A DNA stretch of 64,000 nucleotides from Verrucomicrobiaceae bacterium (GTDB taxonomy: Bacteria > Verrucomicrobiota > Verrucomicrobiia > Verrucomicrobiales > Akkermansiaceae), in contig JAIXQH010000008.1 of the NCBI GenBank assembly GCA_027484055.1, positions 1 through 64,000 of the forward strand, written 5' to 3'. Positions within the stretch are counted from its first letter, which is position 1, and every line of letters starts with the position of its first letter. Positions 17,543 to 26,701 of the stretch are shown one piece after another. The position numbers and the translations under genes were made by a program. The notes below the pieces were generated by a model. It made no database searches. It had not been told where the DNA came from and saw only the letters and a list, made by a program, of their open reading frames with translations.

Positions 17543-18343
17543 ATGAAATACATCGAGCCACATGCGCACATGGTCAGCCGCACCACGGATGACTACGAGA
17601 AACTCGCCCTCGCTGGCTGTGAGGCGCTTTGCGAGCCTGCATTCTGGGCCGGATTTGACCGCTCTTCCGCAGACGGATTTTATGACTATTTCCGCCAACT
17701 CACCGAGTATGAGCCAAAGCGCGCCGCGAAATACGGCATCAAGCACTACTCTTGGCTCTGCATCAACCCGAAGGAAGCCGACGACCCAGGCTTCGCCCGC
17801 GAGGTCATGAGCCTCATTCCTGAGTTTCTCAAGTCCCCCACCGTCTTGGGCATCGGTGAAATCGGCCTTAATAAAAACACTCGCAACGAGCTCACCATCT
17901 TCGAGGAACACGTGCAGCTCGCGCTCGATCACGACCTGCCGATTCTCATCCACACGCCCCACCTTGAAGACAAGCTCAAGGGCACCCGGCTGATCCTCGA
18001 TTCCCTCGCCTCCTTCTCCAAACTCGACCGCGGCAAAGTCATCATCGACCACGTCGAGGAACACACCATTTCCCAGGTTCTTGACGCCGGTTACTGGGCA
18101 GGGATGACGCTTTACCCGGAGAGCAAATGCACCCCAAGTCGCGCCATCGACATGCTAGAAATCTATGGCACCGAGCGCCTCTGGCTGAATTCCGCTTGCG
18201 ACTGGGGCCATTCAGACCCTCTCGCTGTGCCAAAATGTGCCCTTGAGCTGAAACGCCGCCAACATAGCGCCGCCCGGATCGAGCAGATCATTTACCACAA
18301 CCCACGCTTGTTCCTCAGCCAGTCGCCTAAATTCATCAGCTGA
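17543..18343 (+). CDS. eboB: TatD-family metal-dependent hydrolase (EboB-like)
   Basis: 266 aa amidohydrolase-fold protein. The metal-binding motifs are visible: EPHAHM at the start, [10 protein letters not shown] in the middle, LIHTPH, and VIIDHVEE. The open frame reaches back to 17423, but the ATG at 17543 ([10 protein letters not shown]) gives the family N-terminus. Next to an EboE homologue it fits EboB of the six-gene ebo cluster, where the proteins act on a still-unclear metabolite and may move it to the periplasm. The EboA, C, D and F parts are not in this window. The gap to eboE is 13 bases. Confidence 0.8.
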   Translation: MKYIEPHAHMVSRTTDDYEKLALAGCEALCEPAFWAGFDRSSADGFYDYFRQLTEYEPKRAAKYGIKHYSWLCINPKEADDPGFAREVMSLIPEFLKSPTVLGIGEIGLNKNTRNELTIFEEHVQLALDHDLPILIHTPHLEDKLKGTRLILDSLASFSKLDRGKVIIDHVEEHTISQVLDAGYWAGMTLYPESKCTPSRAIDMLEIYGTERLWLNSACDWGHSDPLAVPKCALELKRRQHSAARIEQIIYHNPRLFLSQSPKFIS

Positions 18344-18356
18344 AATACCCCCTCGC

Positions 18357-19532
18357 ATGCAATTTTTCTCCTCCCATCTCTCATACTGCACCAATATCCA
18401 CCCCGCAGAAACATGGGAAGAGACTCTCGTGGTGCTCCAGACTCATGTGCTTGCCGTCAGAGATCGGCTAGTCGTGGAAGGAATGCTCGCAGTCGGCGAG
18501 GCTTTCGCCATCGGCCTACGACTTTCCGCCGTTGCTGCGCGGGAGCTTCTCACTGGCACACAGCTCGCAGAATTCCGCCATTGGCTGGCAGAGACGAACA
18601 CCTACGTCTTCACCATCAACGGCTTCCCCTACGGCAGCTTCCACGGCACCCGCGTCAAGGAACAGGTGTTCAAGCCCGATTGGACAGATACCGATCGGTT
18701 GGCCTACACCAAGGATTTGTTCCTCATCCTCGCCGCCATCGCGCGTCCAGGCACCGATGCCTCGGTCTCAACTCTCCCCGGCTCCCACAAAACTTTTCAT
18801 GCAGATGAGTCGGAAATCCTCAAAAACCTCATCCATCTCGCCGAGTGGCTAAACATCCTCGCTGAAGAAACAGGGCTGGATCTTCACCTCGGCCTCGAAC
18901 CCGAACCCCTCGGGCACTTTGAAAACACTGCGGAGACACTTGCCTTCTTCGAGCGCCTCCACGCCGCAGCTCAGCAACCGGAACTCATCCGCCGCCACAT
19001 CGGCGTGAACTACGACGCCTGCCACTTCGCCCTCGAATTCGACGAAGCCACGGCCTCCTTGGACGCCCTCTGCGCCGCTGGCATCCGGATCTCCAAGATC
19101 CACCTCTCAAGCGCGCTTGCACTCGACCCCCAAGACGCCAGCGCTCGCCAAGCCCTCCGCCCCTTCGACGAACCCACCTATTTTCACCAAACCTTGCTGC
19201 AAGCGCGAGATGGCAGCATCACCCGCCTCCTCGACCTTCCCCTGCTGTTTGGCTCAGTCGAAAACGGCTCACTCGACCTCTCTCCCTTCCGGGAAATGCG
19301 AGTCCATTTCCACATCCCCCTCGATGCTGAGCCCGCCCCACCCCTGCGCTCCACTCGCAGCGAGACCGAGAAAGTGCTGGCATGGCGCACGGAGAATCCT
19401 TCCGCCTGCCAACACTTCGAGATCGAGACCTACACCTGGGGCGTCCTCCCCAGGGGACTCCAGCGACCCGTCGAGGAACAAATCGCTGGCGAATACCGCT
19501 GGGTCATCGACCACGCTCAGCCCCCGCAATGA
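18357..19532 (+). CDS. eboE: EboE-like metabolite traffic protein (TIM barrel)
   Basis: 391 aa protein of the xylose-isomerase-like TIM-barrel superfamily, matching the EboE pattern: LSYCTNIHPAETW at the N-terminus, NTYVFTINGFPYG, and GLDLHLGLEPEP with GVNYDACHFALEFDE as putative metal-binding segments. In ebo clusters EboE is thought to process a precursor exported to the periplasm. The 3' end overlaps the convergent eRF1-like gene by 16 bases. The pairing with a TatD-type protein supports the assignment. Confidence 0.85.
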   Translation: MQFFSSHLSYCTNIHPAETWEETLVVLQTHVLAVRDRLVVEGMLAVGEAFAIGLRLSAVAARELLTGTQLAEFRHWLAETNTYVFTINGFPYGSFHGTRVKEQVFKPDWTDTDRLAYTKDLFLILAAIARPGTDASVSTLPGSHKTFHADESEILKNLIHLAEWLNILAEETGLDLHLGLEPEPLGHFENTAETLAFFERLHAAAQQPELIRRHIGVNYDACHFALEFDEATASLDALCAAGIRISKIHLSSALALDPQDASARQALRPFDEPTYFHQTLLQARDGSITRLLDLPLLFGSVENGSLDLSPFREMRVHFHIPLDAEPAPPLRSTRSETEKVLAWRTENPSACQHFEIETYTWGVLPRGLQRPVEEQIAGEYRWVIDHAQPPQ

Positions 19533-20602
19533 ACAAACTCCATCCGGTAGCGCAACAAGCAGCCAACCCCGCCATGTGAGTTCAACAGCTCATCCCCCTC
19601 ACAGACCTCGATGCCAAGGCTCAGCGTCGTCGCCAGCCTCACCAAGTCCTCACGCACCGGGACCGGAAGCTCCTCGGAAATGACCAACTCGGATGCCGCA
19701 CCTTGCCGCATCGCGTCGCGCACTCCATCGACCCCCACCACCGCCAAGCCACCGCGACTCACCTGCTCATGCAGCCGCTTCACCGTGCTGCGGGACTCGT
19801 TTTGCTCCACCTCAATGAATGCCTCCACCGCCTCTTCAAGCACCGCCGAGTAGTCGCGGCCGTTCGGGCCGTGGATGACGGTTTCTGAAACTTGCTCCGC
19901 CAACTCCTTCGGCAAGGCCGCGCGAAGTGCCGCGACGTTGCGCGAATTCCCGGCCAGAATCAGGTGATTCAAGCCTCGTTTCCCCATAAGGCTGGAAATG
20001 ATGGCCACCTGATCGCGCAGGAATCGTCGGTCGGTTTCTCGTTTCTTCTGGTGGAAATGCTCCCGCGTCCACTCCCGCCCGATTCTCTGCTCGATCGCTG
20101 GACGAGTCGCCAAGACCTGCTCGCTGATCGCCCCGAGGCTGATTTCAAAAATCCGCGAACTTTCCTCCCTGCTAATCACCACCACGAAGCGGTGAAAGCG
20201 GTCTTTCATCTGCACCAAGGGGAAAATCGCGGGCAGCCCCTCGCAACTGAAGTGGCTCTCCATCGTCGCACCAAATGACATGACTCGTGAAAATGGCGAA
20301 GCACCCGCACGGCAGAACGCCACCACGCTGCGCAACGAGTCGGGCCATTCCTGATTGAACAAGCCTGCAAGCTCCCCTCGTGCCTCATCGAAGCTGGCCC
20401 GATTCGCCGTAGGAACCGTGATCCGCGCCGCATCGCTCCAGGCCATAAACTTCGCGCGCAGAGCGGGCAAGGACTGCCGTAAATCGAGATAGACACTTAG
20501 AACAGGGTCCTTGGTCTCGGGTAAACTCGCTAACTCCAACAACTGGTTCTGGAACAACTGATTTTCGAAACAAGCACTGACATGTGAATGGGTTGCAGAC
20601 AT
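19517..20602 (-). CDS. Bacterial eRF1-like protein (baeRF family)
   Basis: 361 aa. The fold order resembles archaeal/eukaryotic release factor eRF1 domains 2 and 3: DPVLSVYLDLRQ near the N-terminus, HFHQKKRETDRRFLRDQ in the middle, LILAGNSRNVAALR, and LLNSHGGVGCLLRYR at the end. The catalytic GGQ loop of eRF1 is not visible, so peptide release is not shown; related proteins are proposed to act in ribosome rescue or quality control. It reads as a monocistronic gene, divergent from the PPIase operon and overlapping eboE by 16 bases at the 3' end. Confidence 0.7.
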   Translation of the reverse strand: MSATHSHVSACFENQLFQNQLLELASLPETKDPVLSVYLDLRQSLPALRAKFMAWSDAARITVPTANRASFDEARGELAGLFNQEWPDSLRSVVAFCRAGASPFSRVMSFGATMESHFSCEGLPAIFPLVQMKDRFHRFVVVISREESSRIFEISLGAISEQVLATRPAIEQRIGREWTREHFHQKKRETDRRFLRDQVAIISSLMGKRGLNHLILAGNSRNVAALRAALPKELAEQVSETVIHGPNGRDYSAVLEEAVEAFIEVEQNESRSTVKRLHEQVSRGGLAVVGVDGVRDAMRQGAASELVISEELPVPVREDLVRLATTLSLGIEVCEGDELLNSHGGVGCLLRYRMEFVHCGG

Positions 20603-20743
20603 TTGGTCAGGGTAGAGAGCCGCCCCTCCGTGACCAATAGAATAGCAGCGCCATTTTCCAGCGAAGCACCCGCAAGTGCCTCAATTTCGCCAGCGATTGA
20701 AACGAAGTTGCCAGCTGTCACATTCCGGTATCTTCTCCACGCC

Positions 20744-21286
20744 ATGTCCGACATCAAAATCACCATTCACACCACCGCTGGCGACATCGACGCCACGATG
20801 TATTCTGACAAAGCCCCGCTCACTTGCGCGAATTTCCTCAATCTCGCCCAGCGTGGTTACTACAACGGCGTCGCCTTCCACCGCGTCATCGAAGGCTTCA
20901 TGCTGCAGGGCGGAGACCCCACCGAGTCAGGCCGAGGCGGTCCGGGCTACAAATTTGCAGACGAGTTCCATGCTGACCTCCGCCATCGTTCACCCGGCGT
21001 TTTCTCCATGGCCAATGCCGGTCCCGGCACCAACGGCTCCCAGTTCTTCATCACCACCACCGCCACACCTTTCTTGGACAACCGCCACTCCGTGTTCGGC
21101 CAAGTTACCAACGGCATGGACGTCGTGGAAAAAATCACCGGAAAAAACAACACCGGTGAGCGCGGCTGTAAATTCAACGGCGTGGGCGATAAAATCACCT
21201 CCATCACCACTCACGACGACACCTCCGCCCTCTTTGAACTCAAAAAGGACAACCTCGAACACTGGAACTCCATCCTCGACCGCTAA
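20744..21286 (+). CDS. Cyclophilin-type peptidyl-prolyl isomerase
   Basis: 180 aa, cytosolic cyclophilin that speeds proline isomerisation. The active-site segments are GVAFHRVIEGFMLQGGDPT, then GVFSMANAG and NGSQFFITT, with FLDNRHSVFGQV. I choose the ATG at 20744 because the upstream part of the frame (20588-20743) overlaps the eRF1-like gene and has no family match. No signal peptide is seen. It starts a tight run with the dehydrogenase (5-base gap) and thiD (6-base gap). Confidence 0.94.
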   Translation: MSDIKITIHTTAGDIDATMYSDKAPLTCANFLNLAQRGYYNGVAFHRVIEGFMLQGGDPTESGRGGPGYKFADEFHADLRHRSPGVFSMANAGPGTNGSQFFITTTATPFLDNRHSVFGQVTNGMDVVEKITGKNNTGERGCKFNGVGDKITSITTHDDTSALFELKKDNLEHWNSILDR

Positions 21287-21291
21287 ACACC

Positions 21292-22380
21292 ATGTCTGAC
21301 TTCCTCGTCATCCCACGCCCCGATCACGACGCCCTCGTCGCCCGCGCTTACCAAGCACGCGGTTACTCCGCCGACGAATCCGCTGAAGGCGCCAAGCTCG
21401 CCGCCGAGGCCGCTCGCCACGGCATCCGCACCCACCACGCGCTCAAGGCTCTCCACCTAGACCACCTCTTCGGCTCCGGCGTTGGCGGTTGCGTCCCGGG
21501 TGCAGAAATCGAAGTTTTACCCTCGCGCTTCCCCGCCTCAGAACGGTGGAATGCGAACAAAAAACTAGGCCAATCTGTCGCCTACCGCGCCATCGACCGC
21601 GCCATCGATCTCGCCGACCAATACGGCATTGCCCAGATCGCGGTGGACAACGCCTTCCACTACCTCTGGGGCGGTGGCTACGTCATGGAAGCCGCCGAGC
21701 GCGGCTACTACGCCTACACCAACTGCACCTCCGCCCTCGCGGAAGTCGTGCCCTTCGGCGGAAAATTCCCCACCCTCGGCACGAATCCCCACTCATGGGG
21801 CATCCCCAGCACGGCGGCAAATGGTTTCCCCATCGTCATGGATTGGGCTACCTCAACCGTCGCCATGGGCCGAGTGCAAGCCCTGAAGCGTGAGGGGAAA
21901 ATGCTCCCGCCCGGAGCCGCCGTGGATGCGAACGGCCAGCCAACCACCGATCCACACGAAGTTGCCGCCCTCCTGCCCTTCGGCGGCCACAAGGGCTACG
22001 GCATGTCCTTGTTGAACGAGATTTTCGGCGGCCTCATCGGCGGATCACTCCCCACCATCCGGGGCCGGAAATTGACGCTCGACGGTGAGAAAAACACCCC
22101 CGTGTTCTATTTCCAAGTCATCCACCCAGATGCTCTCGCAGGCGGAAACTTCGCCAAAGGCCGCAGCCAAATGGAGAACCTGAAGGCCGTCATCGACGAC
22201 GTGCTCGGCCACGGCAATGAAGCCTCCATGCTCCCCGGCCAGATCGAGGCCGGCTTCCGCACCCGCTCCGACACCGCCGGTGGTCTGCTCTTCACCGAGG
22301 CAGAAGTCGGCGAGTTTAATGAAATCAACACCGAGCTTGGCCTCCCCATCTGGGATACCAGCAAGCTCGCGAAAGCATAA
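21292..22380 (+). CDS. Ldh family malate/lactate/ureidoglycolate dehydrogenase
   Basis: 362 aa NAD(P)-dependent oxidoreductase of the LDH2/MDH2 type, unrelated to the Rossmann lactate dehydrogenases. Visible motifs are RHGIRTHHALKALHLD near residue 45, GTNPHSWGIP and FPIVMDWATSTVAMG, and LPFGGHKGYGMSL, all typical for the family. Substrates differ between members (malate, sulfolactate, ureidoglycolate, 2,3-diketo-gulonate), so the reaction cannot be fixed here. It lies between a PPIase and thiD in one probable transcript. Confidence 0.88.
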   Translation: MSDFLVIPRPDHDALVARAYQARGYSADESAEGAKLAAEAARHGIRTHHALKALHLDHLFGSGVGGCVPGAEIEVLPSRFPASERWNANKKLGQSVAYRAIDRAIDLADQYGIAQIAVDNAFHYLWGGGYVMEAAERGYYAYTNCTSALAEVVPFGGKFPTLGTNPHSWGIPSTAANGFPIVMDWATSTVAMGRVQALKREGKMLPPGAAVDANGQPTTDPHEVAALLPFGGHKGYGMSLLNEIFGGLIGGSLPTIRGRKLTLDGEKNTPVFYFQVIHPDALAGGNFAKGRSQMENLKAVIDDVLGHGNEASMLPGQIEAGFRTRSDTAGGLLFTEAEVGEFNEINTELGLPIWDTSKLAKA

Positions 22381-22386
22381 ATCCAC

Positions 22387-23211
22387 ATGGAACCTGCGCC
22401 CCCTCTGGCACTCAGCATCGCCGGCTCAGACTGCTCGGCGGGCGCAGGCATCCAAGCGGATTTAAAAACCTTCCAGCACTTCCGCGTCCATGGCCTCACG
22501 GCCATCACCTGCGTCGTCTCAGAAACGGCCAACATCGTCCGCGCGGTGCACCCGGTCCCAGTTGAAATCCTCCACGACCAAGTCTCGCTGCTGCTCGATT
22601 CATTTCCCGTCACCGCCGTGAAGACCGGCATGTTGTTTTCCGCCGCGCACGTCCGCGGTGTCGCCGCTTTGTTGAAAAAGCATCCCCAGCTCCTCCTCGT
22701 CGTGGACCCCGTGATGATCGCTTCCACCGGAGCCTCGCTGCTAGAGCCAGACGCCATCACCGCCTACCGTGAGGAACTGCTCCCCCTCGCCAAGCTCATC
22801 ACCCCGAATCTCCCCGAGGCCGAGGCCCTCCTTGGCCAGTCCATTTCAGACGAGTCCTCACTCCTCAGCGCCGCCCTCCAACTCTCGAAAAACTTCGGCA
22901 CCTCGATCTTGCTCAAAGGCGGTCACCTCCCCGGCCCCATCTGCACCGACCTCTTGGTGGAAAAAAACGGCAGTACTCACCGCTTCTCCGCCCCGCGCAT
23001 CCCCCTGCCCGGCTCCCACGGCACCGGCTGCACCCTATCTGCCGCCATCACCGCTCGCCTCGCCCACGGCGACTCACTCGTCGAAGCCGTCGCAGTCGCC
23101 AAGCACTACCTCGGGAAATCCCTTTCTCAGTCCTACCACTTCCCCATGCCTTCCGGCGCATCCGTTCACGCCCTCAACCAAGGCAGCACCTTTCGAGAAA
23201 ACGAAGCGTGA
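22387..23211 (+). CDS. thiD: Hydroxymethylpyrimidine/phosphomethylpyrimidine kinase
   Basis: 274 aa ribokinase-fold kinase of thiamine synthesis that phosphorylates HMP and HMP-P. Motifs are LSIAGSDCSAGAGIQADLK at the start, VDPVMIASTGASL, LITPNLPEAEALLG and the anion-hole SHGTGCTLSAAITA. The length is that of a stand-alone ThiD without a ThiE fusion. It is the third gene of the PPIase-Ldh-ThiD run; no other thi gene is visible. Confidence 0.94.
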   Translation: MEPAPPLALSIAGSDCSAGAGIQADLKTFQHFRVHGLTAITCVVSETANIVRAVHPVPVEILHDQVSLLLDSFPVTAVKTGMLFSAAHVRGVAALLKKHPQLLLVVDPVMIASTGASLLEPDAITAYREELLPLAKLITPNLPEAEALLGQSISDESSLLSAALQLSKNFGTSILLKGGHLPGPICTDLLVEKNGSTHRFSAPRIPLPGSHGTGCTLSAAITARLAHGDSLVEAVAVAKHYLGKSLSQSYHFPMPSGASVHALNQGSTFRENEA

Positions 23212-23264
23212 CATAAGCGACGTGGTCCATAGTTTATTCATAACTCTCTAACCCGCTCCTCGTC

Positions 23265-24191
23265 ATGGAAAATCCTCTCACCTCTCTCGCTTACAAAACC
23301 CTCACCCACTCACTCCAAGCCGAGGCTACCGAAGCCAGCCCCGCACTCCGCTCGCTTACCCGCCGTGGCTTTCTCCTGCTGAGCGGCTCCCTTGCCAGCT
23401 GCACCGCCGCCGTCCCACTGGCGAAGGTCACGACCCCAGCCACCCAGTCCACGCCCTATCCCAAGCCCGCTGCGCTTAAACTCGCCCGCCCGCCCGTCCC
23501 CTCCGGCCCCGTTCCGCGGAATCCTGACATGGCCCTCCGCTCGAATTTCTCCCGTGGCTCTAGCATCACCTTCACTCGCGTCCCCGTCTCCGGGAACTAC
23601 ATCGCCATCACCTTCGACGACGGCCCCCACCCTCAAAACACCCCGCGCCTGCTCGAAATGCTCAGCGCGCGAAACATCAAGGCCACCTTCTACGTCATCG
23701 GCCAGAGCGTGAACAACTACCCTGCCGTGCTCCGCCGCACCGTCGACGAGGGCCATGAAATCGGCAACCATTCCCATACCCACCGCCTTCTCAGCAAGCT
23801 CAGTGACTCAGAAATCAGCCTCGATCTCGGGCGCTGCCGCGACGCCATCGTAAAAGCCGCTGGCGTCCAGCCACGGACCATGCGTCCTCCCTACGGCGGC
23901 TTGAACGTACGCCAACGTGAAGTCGTTTACTCTGAGTTCGGCACCCCTATCATCCTCTGGTCCGTCGATCCTCTCGACTGGAAACGCCCCGGTGCCTCCG
24001 TCATCAGCTCACGCATCCTCACCGGTGCCAGCGCTGGCGGCATCGTCCTCGCCCACGACCTCCATTCCCAAACAGTGGATGCCATGCCCGCCACCCTCGA
24101 CGCCCTTCTCCGCCGTGGCTTCCAGTTTGTCACCGTCTCCCAGCTCCTGGCCATGAAATCCGAGCCTGCCGCCGCTGCCGTCCAGTCATAG
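23265..24191 (+). CDS. Secreted polysaccharide deacetylase (NodB domain)
   Basis: 308 aa. The N-terminal region has a twin-Arg followed by a hydrophobic run and a lipobox-like LASC (residues about 33-46, TRRGFLLLSGSLASC), suggesting Tat-like export or a lipoprotein. The NodB domain (about 112-295) has ITFDDGPHP (Asp118/Asp119), NHSHTHRL (His169 and His173), RPPYGG and VLAHDLHSQT, so the metal-binding and catalytic residues are present. It would de-N-acetylate peptidoglycan or an exopolysaccharide. It is 15 bases from the dynamin-like gene. Confidence 0.9.
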   Translation: MENPLTSLAYKTLTHSLQAEATEASPALRSLTRRGFLLLSGSLASCTAAVPLAKVTTPATQSTPYPKPAALKLARPPVPSGPVPRNPDMALRSNFSRGSSITFTRVPVSGNYIAITFDDGPHPQNTPRLLEMLSARNIKATFYVIGQSVNNYPAVLRRTVDEGHEIGNHSHTHRLLSKLSDSEISLDLGRCRDAIVKAAGVQPRTMRPPYGGLNVRQREVVYSEFGTPIILWSVDPLDWKRPGASVISSRILTGASAGGIVLAHDLHSQTVDAMPATLDALLRRGFQFVTVSQLLAMKSEPAAAAVQS

Positions 24192-24206
24192 TCCCACCCG
24201 CGCCCA

Positions 24207-25934
24207 GTGAGTTACTACCGGTTCGGCGAGCACTACTTCGCCACGCGTGAACGTTTGATCGACGTCATGCGTGGGGTCGCCGACTTGGCGCGCGACACCC
24301 AGACGGAACTCCCTGAACCCCTCCCGCTCGCCGCCCTCGAGAACGGCTTCTTTTCGCCCTTCCTCTTCGTCGTCTGCGGTGAGGTCAATGCCGGGAAATC
24401 CACCCTCATCAACGGCCTCTTCGGCCAAGATCTCTGCCGCGTCAATATCCTCCCAGAGACCGATCGCGTGCTCTGGTATCAATACGGCGACCCCGCCCGC
24501 GACTCGGAAATCACCCCCGTTCTCCAGGAATGCTACCGGCCCATTGAGTTTCTCCGCGACTTCAACCTCATCGACACTCCCGGCACCAATTCCGTCGTCC
24601 AAGACCATCAGGAAATCACCGCCCGTTTCCTCCCCACTGCCGACCTCATCCTCTTCGTCTTCCCCGTTACCAACCCCTGGGCTGCCTCGACCTGGAACTT
24701 TATCTCCGAACTCCCCCACGAATCTCTCCAGCGTTGCGCCTTCATCATCCAGCAAGCCGACCAACGCCAAGCTGCCGATCTCGAAGTCATCCTCGGTCAC
24801 ATGGCGGACCTCTCGATCAAACGCCTCGGCCACGTCCCGCCTATTTTCCCCGTCTCCGGGAAAATGGCTTATGAGGCGAAACAAGCCACCCCCTTTGCCG
24901 AGGACCGCCTCCGCCTCAGTGGCTACCCCGCCCTAGAATCCTTCATCTCCAAAAAAGTCTGCGAGTCCCCCCAGCGCCGAAACACCCTAGAAACCTGGCG
25001 CAGCCAAGCCGCCGCCGCCCTCCGCCGCGTCGAAGACCACATCGAACACCAAACGCGGGAGTTTGCCACCCAAGGCCGCTTCCTCGACACCATCGAGCGA
25101 GAAATCGACGACATCCGTGAACGCTTCGTCGCCCGCCTGACCCGCCACCTCGCCGGCGTCGCCGAAGTCTTTGAGTCCGAAGCCCTCTGGGGCACCAAAC
25201 TCCTCCGCCGCCGCCTTTGGCTTATCCCCTCACTCTACCGCCTGGTCAACGGCGACCGCACCGGCCCCGAACTTGAGGCCATCTTCATCGAGCGCCTCCA
25301 AGCCACCGTCGAAGCCGTCGCCGAAAAGGACGGCCTCGAAGTCGTAGATGTTTGTCGCCAGCACTGGAACGCCCTCGGCCAGCGCGTGCACAGCGCCATG
25401 GGCGTGGACCTCGGCAGCGCCGCCCCGCTCGATGACACCCTCGCCCACGCCAAAAAACGTTTCGTCCAGCGCCTTGGCCGCGCCGCCCGCCAAGGCATCG
25501 GCAACCTCAAAGTCCGCAACCCGATCGACAAAGACCTCCGCCGCCGCAACCGCGCCCTCAAGGCCTTCACCATCGTCACGCTCCTCCTCATCACCGCCGG
25601 TGCCACCTGCGGCGCACTCGCCATCCCTTGGGCTCCCTTTTTACTCTGCGGCCTCGCCATGCCTTTCATTCTCGGCGGCAGTCTCGTCGCCGCCGTCACC
25701 CGCCGCCGCATCAGCGAGGAATTCCAGTCCCGCATGCTCGCCACCTGCGGCAGCTTCGCCACCGCCCTCCGCGTGGATTATGAAGAAGCCCTCCGCCTAG
25801 TCTTCCAAGACTACACTTCCTCCCTCACCGCCGTTCGTAGCCACCTCGCCCAAGAGAAACTCGCCATCGAGCCACGCCTCCGCCGCTGGCACGAACTTTT
25901 CCTCACCCTCAAAGCCATCGAGCAGGAACTCTGA
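24207..25934 (+). CDS. Dynamin-like GTPase
   Basis: 575 aa. The GTPase domain has the P-loop GEVNAGKST (residues 58-66, Lys64), switch II DTPGTNS (123-129) and a diverged G4 (IIQQADQ). Helical stalk segments follow (about 250-430), then two adjacent hydrophobic helices (about 455-500) that would anchor it in or dip into the membrane, as in bacterial dynamin-like proteins. It starts with GTG at 24207. Bacterial dynamins remodel or repair membranes; some act in antiphage defence, but nothing here points to that. Confidence 0.85.
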   Translation: MSYYRFGEHYFATRERLIDVMRGVADLARDTQTELPEPLPLAALENGFFSPFLFVVCGEVNAGKSTLINGLFGQDLCRVNILPETDRVLWYQYGDPARDSEITPVLQECYRPIEFLRDFNLIDTPGTNSVVQDHQEITARFLPTADLILFVFPVTNPWAASTWNFISELPHESLQRCAFIIQQADQRQAADLEVILGHMADLSIKRLGHVPPIFPVSGKMAYEAKQATPFAEDRLRLSGYPALESFISKKVCESPQRRNTLETWRSQAAAALRRVEDHIEHQTREFATQGRFLDTIEREIDDIRERFVARLTRHLAGVAEVFESEALWGTKLLRRRLWLIPSLYRLVNGDRTGPELEAIFIERLQATVEAVAEKDGLEVVDVCRQHWNALGQRVHSAMGVDLGSAAPLDDTLAHAKKRFVQRLGRAARQGIGNLKVRNPIDKDLRRRNRALKAFTIVTLLLITAGATCGALAIPWAPFLLCGLAMPFILGGSLVAAVTRRRISEEFQSRMLATCGSFATALRVDYEEALRLVFQDYTSSLTAVRSHLAQEKLAIEPRLRRWHELFLTLKAIEQEL

Positions 25935-25957
25935 GCCTCCAGCCGCCCTACCCCTGC

Positions 25958-26701
25958 ATGTGGTCTGACCCGCTGATAACTGGCTTGGCGCTGCTCGCGG
26001 CACTTTGCATCGGCCTCTCGAAAGCGGGATTCAGCGGGATTTCGATGGTTTCAGTCGTTTTACTGGCGGAAATCTACGGCTCCAAGGCCTCGGTGGGACT
26101 GGCACTGCCCTTGCTCATTGCTGCCGATTTCATGGCCTATCCAGCCTTCATCCAGCATGGTTCATGGCGACCGGTTTGGAAATTGCTGCTCCCTGCGCTC
26201 TTCGGCCTCGCCATCGGCTGGTGTCTGCTGGGAGTGATTTCAGAAATCAACGCCCGCCGAGTCATCGGCGGCTGCGTCTTGTCGATGGTGGCTTTGCAAA
26301 CCGCGCGACGTTGGTGCCCGCTGGCATTCGACCGGCTCGCACAGTCGCATGGATTCGGCCTAGGAGCGGGGGTGCTGGGTGGCTTTGCGACGATGCTCGC
26401 CAACGCGGCGGGACCGGTGATTCAGTTGTATTTGATGGCTCGGAAGATCCCCAAGATGGAGCTCATCGGTATCGGTGCCCGGTTTTTCCTCGCCATCAAT
26501 TTGATCAAAATCCCACTGAATGCGCGGCTTTCCCTTATCACACCGGACACTCTACTGGAAAATCTAAAGCTCCTGCCCGTCGTGGCCGTGGGCATCATCG
26601 GTGGAAAATGGTTGGTCGAGCGTGTCCCACAGGCCGCCTACGAGTGGGTGCTGCTCATCTTCGCCGTCACAGCCGGCTTGAGGATGGTTTTAGCGCACTA
26701 A
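25958..26701 (+). CDS. TauE/SafE family transporter
   Basis: 247 aa inner-membrane protein with about eight hydrophobic helices and the two-repeat architecture of TSUP/TauE permeases, which move sulfite, sulfoacetate or other organosulfonates. Signatures are IGLSKAGFSGISMVSVVLL in the first repeat and GFATMLANAAGPVIQLYL in the second. The substrate cannot be deduced. It follows the dynamin gene by 23 bases, and its stop overlaps the stop of the convergent site-2 protease by 4 bases. Confidence 0.88.
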   Translation: MWSDPLITGLALLAALCIGLSKAGFSGISMVSVVLLAEIYGSKASVGLALPLLIAADFMAYPAFIQHGSWRPVWKLLLPALFGLAIGWCLLGVISEINARRVIGGCVLSMVALQTARRWCPLAFDRLAQSHGFGLGAGVLGGFATMLANAAGPVIQLYLMARKIPKMELIGIGARFFLAINLIKIPLNARLSLITPDTLLENLKLLPVVAVGIIGGKWLVERVPQAAYEWVLLIFAVTAGLRMVLAH

